The notes: a model not told the origin generated them from the letters alone. 64,000 nucleotides of DNA from Methanocaldococcus fervens AG86 (GCF_000023985.1 NC_013156.1:186001-250000); one strand, 5' to 3'. Numbered from the stretch's first letter, positions 23,187 to 33,135 are shown. Program-made: numbers and translations.

Positions 23187-23223
23187 TTGACGAATTACAA
23201 GAATTCCATTTTTGGTGGTATTT

Positions 23224-23601
23224 ATGGTATTTAGAATACTTGGAAGGATGACTGAAATAGAAAAGAAAATTAGAGAGGAGGAAGTAAAATACGATATAAT
23301 CATTAAAAATGAAGCAAAAATTGAGCCAATAGTTGCTGATGAAGATAAAAAATTTAAGCAAGGAGACATAAAACCAATAAAAATTAGAAATATTAAAATT
23401 CCTCCAATGTCAGTCCTTTTAATTTGTCCTTATGGTAGACATAGAGTAGGGCATGTCATAGCTGTTGGGGAGGAAGTTCCAATGCCTATAGAAGCTGAGA
23501 GAGAAGTAGATATGGCTACTTTTGCCTGTGGGGTTGATGGTGAAGTTAAGAAAGGAGATTTAATTGGAATGTTGCTTATAATTAAAGCTGAAAAGAAATA
23601 A
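23224..23601 (+). CDS. DUF22 family protein
   Basis: 125 aa. The N-terminal half is charged; the C-terminal half (PPMSVLLICPYGRHRVGHVIAVGEE...FACGVDGEVKKGDLIGMLLI) is a beta-rich domain of the archaeal DUF22 family. Function unknown. GGTGG at 23214-23218 precedes ATG 23224. It begins 37 nt after atpD, as in M. jannaschii, so co-transcription is likely. Confidence 0.78.
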   Translation: MVFRILGRMTEIEKKIREEEVKYDIIIKNEAKIEPIVADEDKKFKQGDIKPIKIRNIKIPPMSVLLICPYGRHRVGHVIAVGEEVPMPIEAEREVDMATFACGVDGEVKKGDLIGMLLIIKAEKK

Positions 23602-23812
23602 ATGATAAACTAAATTTTATTTTTTATTTTTAAATTAAAATAAATTGAAATTTTTTTCTCATCGATTATCTCAATTTTATTTTTTCTTTTTTTATTACTT
23701 TAATTAAATTTTTAAATATTTGTTAAAATAAATTAATTTTTGAATTACTCATTAATTAATTAAATAAAACAAAAGCATAAGTTATTATATAGATAAACGC
23801 AAGGTGGGCTAA

Positions 23813-25447
23813 ATGGAACGTGTGTTTAGAAATTCATCTTACTTAAATGCAATGTCTACAACAGGGACTAGAACTAAAGTTAAAGACGTTAACCCTCAAA
23901 GCGGAATGTGTCCAATTTGCATAAAAGATTGTCCATTTTTATGTGAGATTGGTCTTTCAACCTTCAGGGGTAGGGAGGTTTTGTATCCAGATCCTGAATA
24001 TTTTGGAGATAGCACAGCATCAGGTTTAAAAGATTACGGCCTCGACTGGTCGCATTTTAACATACTGTCAAGACTTATTGGAGCTGAAGGAGTCGAGCCA
24101 GATCCAGATAAAATGCTTTTCCCAAATGTAAATGTTGAGAGCAGTATAGGTGGGATTAGAGTTAAATTACCTTTAGCTATTGGAGCTTATGGGTCAACTG
24201 ATGTGGCAAAAAAATACTGGGATGGAATTGCTGTTGGTGCAGCTCTTGCAGGAGTTATTTTAATAGTTGGAGAAAATGTTTGTGGGGTGGATCCAAAATC
24301 CGAGTTTAAAGATGGAAAGGTTATAAAATCTCCTGAAATGGAGAGGAGAGTAAAGCTTTTCAGAGAATTCTGGGATGGAAAATATGGAGATATTGCAGTT
24401 CAGACAAACATTGAAGATCAGAGGGTCGGTGTAGATGAATACGTGCTCTCAAAACTTGAGGTGAATATTATTGAGAGAAAATGGGGGCAGGGTGCAAAGG
24501 CAATTGGTGGTGAAATTAGAATTAATTCGCTTGAGAGGGCAATAGAGCTTAAGAAGAGAGGTTATCTCATAATTCCTGATCCTGAAGATCCCGATGTTCA
24601 ACAGGCATTTAAGGATGGAGCCTTTAAAACATTTGAGAGGCATAGTAGAGTAGGCTCTCCTACAAAAAGTGATGTTATTGAAGATGTAGAAATGTTAAGA
24701 GAAATGGGAGCAAAGGTTGTTACAATAAAAACAGGGGCTTATCGCCCTGTAGATGTTGCATGGACTATGAAGGTTGCCTCAGAGGCAAGAGTGGATTATA
24801 TTACCTTTGATGGTGCTGGCGGTGGAACTGGAATGTCTCCCGTCCCAATGATGAACGAGATGGGAGTTCCAACTGTGTATTTAGAGGCCATAGTGCTCAA
24901 AGCTGCCAGAATGTTGAAGGAGCAATGCAAGTTTGTTCCAGATATAAGTATGGCTGGTGGCTTTATAGATGAAACTCAAATATTTAAAGCAATTGCCATG
25001 AGTAATTTTGGAGAAGGGCCTTTCGTAAAAACGATAACGATGGGAAGGGCTCCACTCACAGCTGTTATGAAAGCATCTAACTTCTGCGAACTTGCAGAAA
25101 AAGGAAAATTACCAAAAGAGTTTGTAAGAAGATTTGGAGATTCTCCAGAGAAGTTCTTCATAATGGCTGATGAATTAAAAGCTAAATATGGAGATAAGGT
25201 TGGAAGAGAGATTCCATGGGCCGCTGTTGGGCTTTACACATACCTTGATAGAATAAAATGTGGGTTAAAACAGCTTATGGCTGGAGCAAGAAAATTCAGA
25301 TTGGATCTCATAGATAGGTCTGATCTTGCAGCTCTAAAACCTCTTGCTTCCGAAGTTACGGGAATTCCAATGATTCACGAGGTTGATAAAGATATCTTTG
25401 AACTTATTTTGGGATCAGATAGTGATGAGATGGACAAATATTTCTAA
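23813..25447 (+). CDS. Glutamate-synthase-like FMN-dependent oxidoreductase
   Basis: 544 aa. Most of the protein is the FMN-binding TIM barrel of the GltB family (AVQTNIEDQRVG..., VVTIKTGAYRPVDVAWT, DYITFDGAGGGTGMSP). The N-terminus has a cysteine set CPICIKDCPFLCEIG in place of the usual ferredoxin domain, and there is no glutaminase domain. Reaction not assigned. Codon use differs from the neighbours (CTC and CTT for leucine, CGC for arginine), and it separates two genes that I recall as adjacent in M. jannaschii. These point to horizontal acquisition. The 200 nt before it are very AT-rich with no gene. Confidence 0.8.
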   Translation: MERVFRNSSYLNAMSTTGTRTKVKDVNPQSGMCPICIKDCPFLCEIGLSTFRGREVLYPDPEYFGDSTASGLKDYGLDWSHFNILSRLIGAEGVEPDPDKMLFPNVNVESSIGGIRVKLPLAIGAYGSTDVAKKYWDGIAVGAALAGVILIVGENVCGVDPKSEFKDGKVIKSPEMERRVKLFREFWDGKYGDIAVQTNIEDQRVGVDEYVLSKLEVNIIERKWGQGAKAIGGEIRINSLERAIELKKRGYLIIPDPEDPDVQQAFKDGAFKTFERHSRVGSPTKSDVIEDVEMLREMGAKVVTIKTGAYRPVDVAWTMKVASEARVDYITFDGAGGGTGMSPVPMMNEMGVPTVYLEAIVLKAARMLKEQCKFVPDISMAGGFIDETQIFKAIAMSNFGEGPFVKTITMGRAPLTAVMKASNFCELAEKGKLPKEFVRRFGDSPEKFFIMADELKAKYGDKVGREIPWAAVGLYTYLDRIKCGLKQLMAGARKFRLDLIDRSDLAALKPLASEVTGIPMIHEVDKDIFELILGSDSDEMDKYF

Positions 25448-25480
25448 AAAAATTTTTATTAATTTTATTTTGTGATATCC

Positions 25481-26515
25481 ATGGAGTTGATAGATATTTT
25501 ATTAAAAAAAATTAATAAAAATGCTGTTGTTACTGAAATAGCAAGAGATAGAGATCCATTTAAAGTTTTGGTTTCAACGATAATAAGTGCAAGAACAAAG
25601 GATGAAGTTACTGAAGAAGTTTCCAAAAAGTTATTTAAAGAAGTTAAAAGTGTTGATGATTTATTAAATATTGAGGAAGAAAAATTGGCTGATTTGATAT
25701 ATCCTGCCGGATTTTATAGGGTTAAAGCTAAAAATTTAAAGAAATTAGCTAAAATTTTAAAAGAAAAATATAATGGAAAGGTTCCAGATTCTTTGGAAGA
25801 ATTGTTAAAGCTTCCAGGAGTTGGGAGGAAAACAGCAAATTTAGTTATAACCTTAGCTTTTGATAAAGATGGAATATGTGTAGATACTCACGTTCATAGG
25901 ATCTGTAATAGGTGGGAGATAGTAGATACTGAAACACCTGAAGAGACGGAGTTTGAACTGAGAAAAAAGCTCCCTAAAAAATACTGGAAGGTAATAAATA
26001 ATCTATTGGTAGTTTTTGGGAAAGAGATTTGTTCTCCAAAGCCAAAATGTAACAAATGCTTTGAAGAAATAAGAAAGAAATGCCCCTATTATGAAAAAAT
26101 TATGCATTTTAAAAGAATTTTAAAAAAATTTAACTTTAGAAAGGTATCAAAAAATAACATACCAAATGAGAAAGGAACTTACATCTTAAAAATTAGATTA
26201 AAAGAAGGTAAAAAAATAAAATTTGGTAAAACAGAGAGATTTTTTAAAAAAGGATATTATTTTTATGTTGGATCTGCCCTAGGGAATTCAATTAATTTAA
26301 AAAATAGAATTGAGAGGCATCTAAGAGAAAATAAAAAAATGCATTGGCATATCGATTATCTATTAAAATTTGGAAAGGTTGAAGAGATTTATATCACAAA
26401 TGAGAGAGTTGAATGCGATGTTGCCAACGAATTTATAAAAAAATTTGATTTTGTTGAAAACTTCGGATGCTCTGATTGCAAATGTAAGAGCCATCTGTTT
26501 TACTTGAAGCCCTAG
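25481..26515 (+). CDS. nth: Endonuclease III fused to a DUF123 domain
   Basis: DNA glycosylase/AP lyase for oxidised pyrimidines. Residues about 1-205 form endonuclease III: the HhH motif [13 protein letters not shown] includes the catalytic lysine, the catalytic aspartate is in [12 protein letters not shown], and the iron-sulfur cysteines are in [10 protein letters not shown]...KKC. The last 110 residues are a DUF123 domain ([19 protein letters not shown]...[11 protein letters not shown]...RIERHLR), which has a GIY-YIG-like pattern. The fusion is known in M. jannaschii (MJ0613). ATG 25481 has GTGAT upstream. Confidence 0.9.
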   Translation: MELIDILLKKINKNAVVTEIARDRDPFKVLVSTIISARTKDEVTEEVSKKLFKEVKSVDDLLNIEEEKLADLIYPAGFYRVKAKNLKKLAKILKEKYNGKVPDSLEELLKLPGVGRKTANLVITLAFDKDGICVDTHVHRICNRWEIVDTETPEETEFELRKKLPKKYWKVINNLLVVFGKEICSPKPKCNKCFEEIRKKCPYYEKIMHFKRILKKFNFRKVSKNNIPNEKGTYILKIRLKEGKKIKFGKTERFFKKGYYFYVGSALGNSINLKNRIERHLRENKKMHWHIDYLLKFGKVEEIYITNERVECDVANEFIKKFDFVENFGCSDCKCKSHLFYLKP

Positions 26516-26530
26516 TAAAATTTCAAAATT

Positions 26531-27868
26531 TCATTTAAACCTCTCTTTTCCACCAATATTTTTAATTATATTTAAAAATTCTTTCTCTATATTCTTTAAT
26601 TCCTCTTTGTTGTATCCGTAAATTCTAAATGTTATGCTTTTATACCCCTCTTCTATGTTATCTCCTTCATAAACATCAATTATCTCAATATCGAATATCT
26701 TTTTCAATAAGTTTAAAATAACATTTTCATCAACGTCTTTTTTAAATAAAATTGATATGTCTATGTACTTTCTCTCTAAATATTTCTTTTTTAACTCATT
26801 TAATTCATCCCCAAAAAACACCTCAACCTTTAAAATATTAAATCTCTGCTCTTTTCCATTTTTATCCAATATTAAATAATCATTCTCAATATCCTTTAAA
26901 ATTCCAAAATGAATCACATTTGAGTTTATGTTTTTTACTGCAATTTCTCTGCCTATGAGTTTATTTAGCTTCTCTATTTCTGAAGCTAAAGCAAATATTG
27001 CCTTATCTGAATAATAGGCCCCTCTCTTTGCCTCACTACCAAAATGTTTAGCTGCTTCTTTCATTATCTTAACAAATCCCTCTCTATCCTTATTTTTAAC
27101 AATTTTACTAATCTCTTTGCATTGGTTTATAAAAGTCTCATGAATCTCCTTTATTCTTGGATTGAACATTTGGATATCCGCATATAAATAAGGATTCTGC
27201 CCTATAATCCTGCCAATAATAGAAATCATCAACTCGTATATTGGTGAGGCAAATTTTCTCGATTCTTTTATATCAACATTAAGCTCTTTCAACGTAGCCC
27301 CTAAAGAAATAAATGCAAAGTGTGTTAATCCCTGAACAATTCCCATAATTTTATCGTGTTTCTCAGCTGGAATAACGATAACTTTGGCTCCCTCTTTCTT
27401 TAAAAAGTTATAAACTTTTCCAAACCACTCACTCTGTTTATGCTTTTCAGATGGAGTTAGGATAACAACCTGTCTTAATAAAGATGGAGTTGACGGCCCA
27501 AACATTGGATGAGTTGGAATAACAGTAACTCCTTCTTTAACATTTTCTTCCATAGCTCTTTTAGGAATCTCCTTTATTGAAGTTATGTCCATTAATAAAC
27601 ATTCTTCTCTAACATGAGGAGCTATTTCTTTAATAACTCTCTCGGTAACGTTTATTGGTACCGCTACAATGACAACATCCCCTCTTTTAGCAGCTTCAAT
27701 GTTGTTATTTGTAAATTCAACTCCAAGTTCTTTTTCAACACTTTTTCCCTTCTCTACGTCTCTTCCTGTAATTATTACATTAAATCCTTTATTTTTTAGA
27801 TATTTAGCGAACCATTTTCCTAAACCGTCTGTTCCACCAATAATTGAGATTGTTAGTTTATTTTTCAT
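26531..27868 (-). CDS. tyrA: Prephenate dehydrogenase with C-terminal extension
   Basis: Tyrosine biosynthesis enzyme. The N-terminal NAD-binding fold has SIIGGTDGLGKWFAKYL, followed by VIPTHPMFGPSTPSL, a family motif. The first 280 residues are TyrA; the remaining 165 form an uncharacterised extension found in Methanocaldococcus homologs, possibly regulatory. ATG 27868 has GGTGGG upstream; GTG 27877 is unlikely. The gene ends 13 nt from the nth stop (convergent). 445 aa. Confidence 0.9.
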   Translation of the reverse strand: MKNKLTISIIGGTDGLGKWFAKYLKNKGFNVIITGRDVEKGKSVEKELGVEFTNNNIEAAKRGDVVIVAVPINVTERVIKEIAPHVREECLLMDITSIKEIPKRAMEENVKEGVTVIPTHPMFGPSTPSLLRQVVILTPSEKHKQSEWFGKVYNFLKKEGAKVIVIPAEKHDKIMGIVQGLTHFAFISLGATLKELNVDIKESRKFASPIYELMISIIGRIIGQNPYLYADIQMFNPRIKEIHETFINQCKEISKIVKNKDREGFVKIMKEAAKHFGSEAKRGAYYSDKAIFALASEIEKLNKLIGREIAVKNINSNVIHFGILKDIENDYLILDKNGKEQRFNILKVEVFFGDELNELKKKYLERKYIDISILFKKDVDENVILNLLKKIFDIEIIDVYEGDNIEEGYKSITFRIYGYNKEELKNIEKEFLNIIKNIGGKERFK

Positions 27869-27887
27869 AGTACCCACCTTAGATTAT

Positions 27888-28406
27888 CTAAATGAAATTT
27901 AACAAACAGCAATTAACTAAAAATCCCAATACAGTTCCAGCAATTACCTGCAGAGGTGTATGCTTATTTAAATAAATCCTCGCATATCCTGTAATAATTG
28001 TTAATATTAAATATAGAATGGAGAGAAAAACATCTCCCGTAAATGCATATACAAGATAAGCCATGCCAGATAGTCCATAGCAGTGCATGCTTATCTTCCA
28101 AAATTTTGTGATTATTAAAACTACAAGAACATTAGCCAAAAAGATTATTATAAAGATATTTTTCCAAAATAATGTCAATATCGATAAATAAATTAGGGTA
28201 AAAGTTAGAGGAGCTATCCTATTTTCTTTATTTTCTATATCCCATTTTTCATTTTTTATTTTTACCCAAAACATCCAAAAAACAAATGGAATGAAAAATG
28301 CCAATAATAATAAAGATACGTTAGATTTCGAGATAATCATAAATCCTAAGAATAAAAACAACAAATACAGTAAGGAAAATATTTGAAAAACCTCCTTTCT
28401 ATTCAC
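27888..28406 (-). CDS. PAP2-superfamily membrane phosphatase-like protein
   Basis: 172 aa with five or six membrane helices. Motifs of lipid phosphatases are recognisable: [17 protein letters not shown] (in the place of PSGH) and [20 protein letters not shown] (R-x6-H-x3-[DQ]). Likely substrate a polyprenyl or lipid phosphate, but this is inference. It lies 4 nt from the M50 protease gene and is probably in an operon with it. Confidence 0.7.
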   Translation of the reverse strand: MNRKEVFQIFSLLYLLFLFLGFMIISKSNVSLLLLAFFIPFVFWMFWVKIKNEKWDIENKENRIAPLTFTLIYLSILTLFWKNIFIIIFLANVLVVLIITKFWKISMHCYGLSGMAYLVYAFTGDVFLSILYLILTIITGYARIYLNKHTPLQVIAGTVLGFLVNCCLLNFI

Positions 28407-28410
28407 AATT

Positions 28411-28986
28411 TCACCAAAACATCATGTATATCATGTATCCAATTAAAGGCAATCCAAATACTGCCCAAATTATTGGATTCCATCTTAAAACCTTTTCTCC
28501 ATCAAATGGCGGGATTGGAAGCATGTTAAACCCTGCCAAGAAGAGATTTATATAAAATCCATATTTTCCCATCCACCACAATAAAGAATTTGGTTTAAAT
28601 CCTAATGTTAATATTAAAAATATAAATGCCAAAGCAACATTTGTTATTGGCCCCGCTAAGGCTATTTTTCCATTTTCTTCAGTGGTTAAATAATCCTTGT
28701 AGATATAAACAGCCCCAGGAGCTATAAATGTAGCTCCTAAAAAAATCTTTAAGATTAAAGCCAACAACAAGCCCTCATACCATGCCCTAAACTCACTCCA
28801 AGCTCCGTATCTCCTCGCTACAGTTCTATGCATCAATTCATGAAATATAAATCCACTACCTACGGCTATTAAACTAATGATAAAAACAATCATTGAAAAA
28901 TTTGGATAAGTAAAGATAAATGCTATTGCTAAAACCGATATGGTTAAATCAATTATTTCCCTCTCTGAAAATTTAAATATATTCAT
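28411..28986 (-). CDS. Site-2-protease-type membrane metalloprotease (M50)
   Basis: 191-aa multispanning protein. The zinc motif HELMH is at about residues 48-52 in a membrane segment, and [14 protein letters not shown] near the C-terminus provides the third ligand (the NxxPxPxxDG motif of S2P). The archaeal homolog MJ0611 type is a minimal site-2 protease. Middle gene of a three-gene membrane-protein run. Confidence 0.88.
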   Translation of the reverse strand: MNIFKFSEREIIDLTISVLAIAFIFTYPNFSMIVFIISLIAVGSGFIFHELMHRTVARRYGAWSEFRAWYEGLLLALILKIFLGATFIAPGAVYIYKDYLTTEENGKIALAGPITNVALAFIFLILTLGFKPNSLLWWMGKYGFYINLFLAGFNMLPIPPFDGEKVLRWNPIIWAVFGLPLIGYMIYMMFW

Positions 28987-28998
28987 TTTTTCACCTTT

Positions 28999-29571
28999 TT
29001 AATAATATATTGAGTAAATTTTATCACGCAACATTTTTCCAAGGATTAAACCAGTTATAAGCCCAGCTAAATGCGTTATATGTGCAATTCCTGTTTTTGA
29101 AGTGTAGGGGAGCAATATCAAATCAATAAGTGCAAATATAATCACTGCCAATTTTATACTTATTGGAACTGGTAGTGGAAACACAACAACCCTTAAATGT
29201 GGAGCTAAAATAGCCAAAGCACCCATTACCCCAAATATAGCCCCAGAAGCTCCAACTGATGGGGCATAATCGCCAGTTAAATAAGCATACAATATATAAG
29301 CCAAATTCCCAACAATTCCAGAAGTTAAAAATATCAACAAATAGTTTTTTGAGCCGACAATTCTTTCCAAATATGTCCCAAATATAAATAATACAAACAT
29401 ATTAACCAATAAGTGTGTTATGCTCCCATGCATAAAAATGCTCATGACTATCTGCCATGGCATATTGATAAAGAGAGTTGGCCATAATGCAAAATAATAA
29501 TATAGTTGTGGTATAAGAACACTAGCAATAAACATAGCTACACAAATTTCAACTATTAAAATGTTAATCAT
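28999..29571 (-). CDS. Rhomboid family intramembrane serine protease
   Basis: 190 aa with about six helices. The rhomboid features are HLLVNMFVLFIFG, the catalytic serine in GASGAIFGVMGA and the catalytic histidine in AHITHLAGLITG. First gene of the run rhomboid - M50 protease - PAP2-like, all minus strand with gaps of 4-12 nt. Having two intramembrane proteases together suggests serial cleavage of a common substrate, as inference only. Confidence 0.92.
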   Translation of the reverse strand: MINILIVEICVAMFIASVLIPQLYYYFALWPTLFINMPWQIVMSIFMHGSITHLLVNMFVLFIFGTYLERIVGSKNYLLIFLTSGIVGNLAYILYAYLTGDYAPSVGASGAIFGVMGALAILAPHLRVVVFPLPVPISIKLAVIIFALIDLILLPYTSKTGIAHITHLAGLITGLILGKMLRDKIYSIYY

Positions 29572-29633
29572 TCTAACCCTCCATTTGCTAACTAAATTAA
29601 ATATTTTCTACTTAGCTATAAAAAGGTGATTGA

Positions 29634-30938
29634 ATGGAACTTAATATAACTGGTTTAATTCCAAAACACATGGAAAATAGGGGAAGATTAACTTTAAAAG
29701 AAAATTTGAAAATTATTGAAAATATTTTAGAGCAGAGAAAAGCTCCTGAAAACGGGATTGATGAGGAGCATATAAAATTTTTATTGAGGGTTTTATCTTT
29801 TATGGACACAGATAAAGATCCAAATGTCGTGCAAATTGGTGAAAGGGAAGCAAGAGTTTATACCAAACTGCAAAGGGAAGGAGTTTTTGATTTCTGCCAT
29901 GGAGTTGGAAGGAGCGGAAATTTAATAGACCCCCAACCAAAAGCTCCCGGAGCAAGTGTGATGTATAAACTAACCAATAAATTGTTGGAGAGTTTTTTAA
30001 AAGCTTTGGGCTTAAAGGTTAAGGCAATAGCGACACCTGTAGCTACTGGGATGAGCTTAGCCCTTTGCTTATCGGCTTCAAGGAAAAAATATGGTTCAAA
30101 TGTTGTCATATACCCATATGCAGCTCACAAAAGTCCTATAAAGGCTACATCATTTGTTAGTATGAGGATGAGATTGGTTGAGACGGTTTTAGATGGAGAT
30201 GTGGTTAAAGTTGATGTTTCGGATATTGAAGATGCCATAAGAAGAGAGATTAAAGATAACAACAATCCAGTGGTTTTAAGCACCTTAACCTTTTTCCCGC
30301 CAAGAAAGAGTGATGATGTTGAAGAGATAGCAAAGATTTGCGAAGACTATGACGTTCCCCATATAATAAATGGGGCTTATGCAATTCAAAACTTCTACTA
30401 TATCGAAAAATTAAAAAGAGCTTTAAAATATAGGGTTGATGCTGTAGTGAGCTCATCAGATAAAAACCTATTTACACCAATTGGTGGGGGAATAGTATAT
30501 ACAAAAGATGAGAGTTTTTTAAGGGAGATATCTTTAACTTATCCAGGGAGAGCTTCAGCAAATCCAATAGTAAATATCTTAATATCTCTTTTAGCAATTG
30601 GAACTAAAAACTACCTAAATTTAATGAAAGAGCAGAAAGAATGTAAAAAGTTGTTAGATGAGTTGTTGGAAGATTTAGCAAAGAAAAAAGGTGAAAGAGT
30701 TTTAAATGTAGAAAATCCAATATCTTCATGTATAACAACAAAAAAAGACCCGTTGGATGTTGCGGGTAAGCTTTACAATTTAAGGGTTACTGGACCAAGA
30801 GGGGTTAGGAAAAATGACAAATTTGGAACCTCATATTTAAAAAAGTACCCTTATGATTACATAGTTGTAAATTCAGCTATTGGAGTTAAAAAAGAGGATA
30901 TTTACAAAGTTGTTGAAAAATTGGATGAAGTTTTATAA
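29634..30938 (+). CDS. spcS: O-phosphoseryl-tRNA(Sec) selenium transferase (SepSecS)
   Basis: PLP enzyme that turns Sep-tRNA(Sec) into Sec-tRNA(Sec) with selenophosphate. The catalytic lysine is in SSSDKNLFTPIGGG. The phosphate-binding parts GVGRSGNLIDPQPKAPGAS and ATPVATGMSLALCL are intact. 434 aa, as in MJ0610. GGTGATTGA precedes the ATG. It supplies the Sec incorporated at the five UGA codons of the 44.3-52.2 kb cluster. Confidence 0.95.
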   Translation: MELNITGLIPKHMENRGRLTLKENLKIIENILEQRKAPENGIDEEHIKFLLRVLSFMDTDKDPNVVQIGEREARVYTKLQREGVFDFCHGVGRSGNLIDPQPKAPGASVMYKLTNKLLESFLKALGLKVKAIATPVATGMSLALCLSASRKKYGSNVVIYPYAAHKSPIKATSFVSMRMRLVETVLDGDVVKVDVSDIEDAIRREIKDNNNPVVLSTLTFFPPRKSDDVEEIAKICEDYDVPHIINGAYAIQNFYYIEKLKRALKYRVDAVVSSSDKNLFTPIGGGIVYTKDESFLREISLTYPGRASANPIVNILISLLAIGTKNYLNLMKEQKECKKLLDELLEDLAKKKGERVLNVENPISSCITTKKDPLDVAGKLYNLRVTGPRGVRKNDKFGTSYLKKYPYDYIVVNSAIGVKKEDIYKVVEKLDEVL

Positions 30939-30975
30939 AAATACAAACAATAAAATAAACAGAATAAACATTAAG

Positions 30976-31136
30976 ATTTGTAGGAGGTCATGCTGTATCG
31001 TGGTCATCTTCATTGAGCAAAAGCTCTCTTCCCACAACTCGCCCAGACCTCCTTTTTTGTCCCCCCAACTTCGAACCCTCTATCATCGCAACCTTTTATG
31101 GATGTGCTCCATTTGGGTCGGTTCGTTGGGGGCAGT
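30976..31136 (-). ncRNA. Two-hairpin H/ACA guide RNA
   Basis: GC-rich RNA read on the minus strand. Hairpin 1 is closed by CCCCCAA/TTGGGGG and followed directly by ACA (31060-31058). Hairpin 2 is closed by GGAGGTC/GACCTCC and followed by T-ACA (30981-30979). In each, a guide pair fits one rRNA site with exactly 14 nt to the ACA. Hairpin 1 (GAACCGA and TCGA) fits 23S U9793; hairpin 2 (GGGCGAGT and CAGC) fits 16S U6739. Hairpin 2 has GA/GA next to its upper stem, suggestive of a K-turn. A TATA-like box (31156-31164) stands about 25 nt upstream. It is transcribed between two converging protein genes. Confidence 0.85.
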
Positions 31137-31155
31137 TATATATTTATATTATTAA

Positions 31156-31164
31156 TATATAAAA
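31156..31164 (-). promoter_or_regulatory. TATA box of the H/ACA RNA gene
   Basis: TTTTATATA on the minus strand, about 20-28 nt before the first nucleotide of the guide RNA (31136) and just past the stop of the ABC ATPase gene. Confidence 0.5.
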
Positions 31165-31173
31165 GTTCTCATC

Positions 31174-31848
31174 TTATTTTTCAATTATTTCAATCAACTC
31201 TCCATCTCTCAATTTAATAATCTTTGACGCATACTTCAACAACTCCTGCTCATGTGTAACCATAACTATAGTTATTCCTTTTTCATTTAGCTCCTTTAGG
31301 ATGTTCATCACTATAGCCCCGCTTTTACTGTCTAAATTACCTGTTGGCTCATCTGCAAATATTATTCTTGGATTGTTTGCCAAAGCCCTTGCTATTGCCA
31401 CCCTTTGCTGCTGCCCTCCACTCAGTTGGTGAGGGTAGTAATTTAACCTATCTCCCAAACCAATTTTCTCTAAAAGCTCCTTCGCCCTCTTTTTTCTATA
31501 ATGCTTATCTTTTTCATCTAAAATCATTGGTAATTCAACATTTTCCAAAGCAGTTAGTGTTTTTATCAGGTGGAATTGTTGAAATATAAAACCTCCAACT
31601 TTTCTTCTAAAAATTGCCCTCTCATTTTCGCTCATCGTGCTTGTTCTTCTCCCCTTATAGTAAACTTCCCCCTTTGTTGGAACATCCAGTAAAGCCAAAA
31701 TATTTAGTAAGGTAGATTTTCCACAACCAGAAGGACCAATAATCATAACAAACTCTCCTTCTTCGATTTTCAAATTAATATTTTTTAAAGCGATAGTTTT
31801 TGCCTCTCCACTACCATAAATTTTCCATATGTTTTTAGCTTCTATCAT
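31174..31848 (-). CDS. MacB/LolD-type ABC transporter ATPase
   Basis: 224 aa nucleotide-binding domain. Walker A GPSGCGKSTLLN, Q-loop in FIFQQFHLIKTL, signature LSGGQQQRVAIARAL, Walker B IIFADEPTGNLD and the switch histidine in VMVTHEQ are complete. Almost identical in layout to MJ0796, a structural model for ABC ATPases. It starts 1 nt after the permease gene, so the two form one exporter. Confidence 0.95.
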   Translation of the reverse strand: MIEAKNIWKIYGSGEAKTIALKNINLKIEEGEFVMIIGPSGCGKSTLLNILALLDVPTKGEVYYKGRRTSTMSENERAIFRRKVGGFIFQQFHLIKTLTALENVELPMILDEKDKHYRKKRAKELLEKIGLGDRLNYYPHQLSGGQQQRVAIARALANNPRIIFADEPTGNLDSKSGAIVMNILKELNEKGITIVMVTHEQELLKYASKIIKLRDGELIEIIEK

Positions 31849-33036
31849 CTATTCCCCTCTTAATGTGTCTATTGGATTTAACTTAGCTCCACTTCTTGCC
31901 GGGAAGTAGCCACTCACAACACCAACTAGGAATGAAAATGCCAAAACTCCAACAATTAACTCCCATGAAATCCATGCATTAACCATTAAATAACCCATTT
32001 TATGGGCTAAAATTTCTACACCTTTCGCTACTAAAATTCCAAGTATTAGACCAATAATCCCACCAAATAATCCTAAAAATCCAGATTCAACGACAAATAT
32101 TGCCAATATATCTGTTGTTTCAGCCCCTATTGCCTTTAATATTCCAATATCTTTTCTCCTCTCTAAAATGCTCATGTGCATAGTATTTGAAATACCAATA
32201 GCTCCAACTAATAAGGAGATGGCAGCAACTCCGACAACAAATATTGTTATAACCCCAAGAATTGAGCTTACAGTCTCTGATAACTGCTTAGCAGTTAAAA
32301 CAGAAAAATCTTCATCTCCAAATGACCTTTCTAAAGCTTTTTTAATATCCTCCGAAACTTTTTCAATATCCTCCCTTTCTTTTATAGTTACCAGAATAAT
32401 GTTGAATTTGTCTTCATTTCCAAATAAATCTTCCCCAACATCCAGATTTAAAATTACTGAGTTATCATCCTGTTGATTCCCAATTTGCTTTAAAATCCCA
32501 ACAACCTTAAATTTTTTATCTTTAATTTTTATTACATCTCCAACATCTATTTCTCTATCAAACAAATTATGTGCAGTTCCATAACCAATAACACAAGCAT
32601 ATTTATCATTATTTTCTAACCATCTCCCTTTTTCAAGGTCATATCCGGTCTCTTCATAAACAGCTCTCAATTCTGAAGGATTTGCATAAAAATACGACAC
32701 AAATTTTTTTTCCCCATTGTACTCTATTTCACACCCTCCATACCATCCATACATAATTTTATCAATGCCCTTTACATTTTCAATGGCTCTAACTTCTTTT
32801 CTTGTAAATAAGTGTGAAGGGGGAACTCCTAACTGTTTTACTGGCAATATGGTTATTTTATTTGAACCCATCTTCATCATTTCTTCATGTATATAATTTT
32901 GGACACCATACCCTAAAGAAATTAAGCTGACAATTGCCAAAACCCCTATTACAATACCAATAATTGTTAATAAACTCTGAGTTCTTTTTTGCTTTATATT
33001 TTTAAATGCAAAAGCTACAATATCTTCGATTTTCAT
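31849..33036 (-). CDS. MacB/FtsX-type ABC transporter permease
   Basis: 395 aa. An N-terminal helix (QSLLTIIGIVIGVLAIVSLIS) is followed by a large extracytoplasmic MacB core domain (about 45-240) and three C-terminal helices with the FtsX pattern (SMLERRKDIGILKAIGA in the coupling loop). Partner of the adjacent ATPase. ATG 33036 is preceded by GGGAT; ATG 33054 would add six residues. Substrate unknown. Confidence 0.92.
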   Translation of the reverse strand: MKIEDIVAFAFKNIKQKRTQSLLTIIGIVIGVLAIVSLISLGYGVQNYIHEEMMKMGSNKITILPVKQLGVPPSHLFTRKEVRAIENVKGIDKIMYGWYGGCEIEYNGEKKFVSYFYANPSELRAVYEETGYDLEKGRWLENNDKYACVIGYGTAHNLFDREIDVGDVIKIKDKKFKVVGILKQIGNQQDDNSVILNLDVGEDLFGNEDKFNIILVTIKEREDIEKVSEDIKKALERSFGDEDFSVLTAKQLSETVSSILGVITIFVVGVAAISLLVGAIGISNTMHMSILERRKDIGILKAIGAETTDILAIFVVESGFLGLFGGIIGLILGILVAKGVEILAHKMGYLMVNAWISWELIVGVLAFSFLVGVVSGYFPARSGAKLNPIDTLRGE

Positions 33037-33135
33037 GTTATCCCAATTATACATTTTATTATACTTAAGCTATATATAGGTCGCAGTATTATATAACCTT
33101 ATTAAGTTGTTCAAATTAGTTTAATGAGGGGAACT

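Noticed and set aside
30961-31140. Plus-strand reading of the GC-rich structured region after SepSecS as a terminator or plus-strand RNA
   Set aside because: The ACA boxes, the TATA box and the rRNA-matching guides with correct spacing only make sense on the minus strand.
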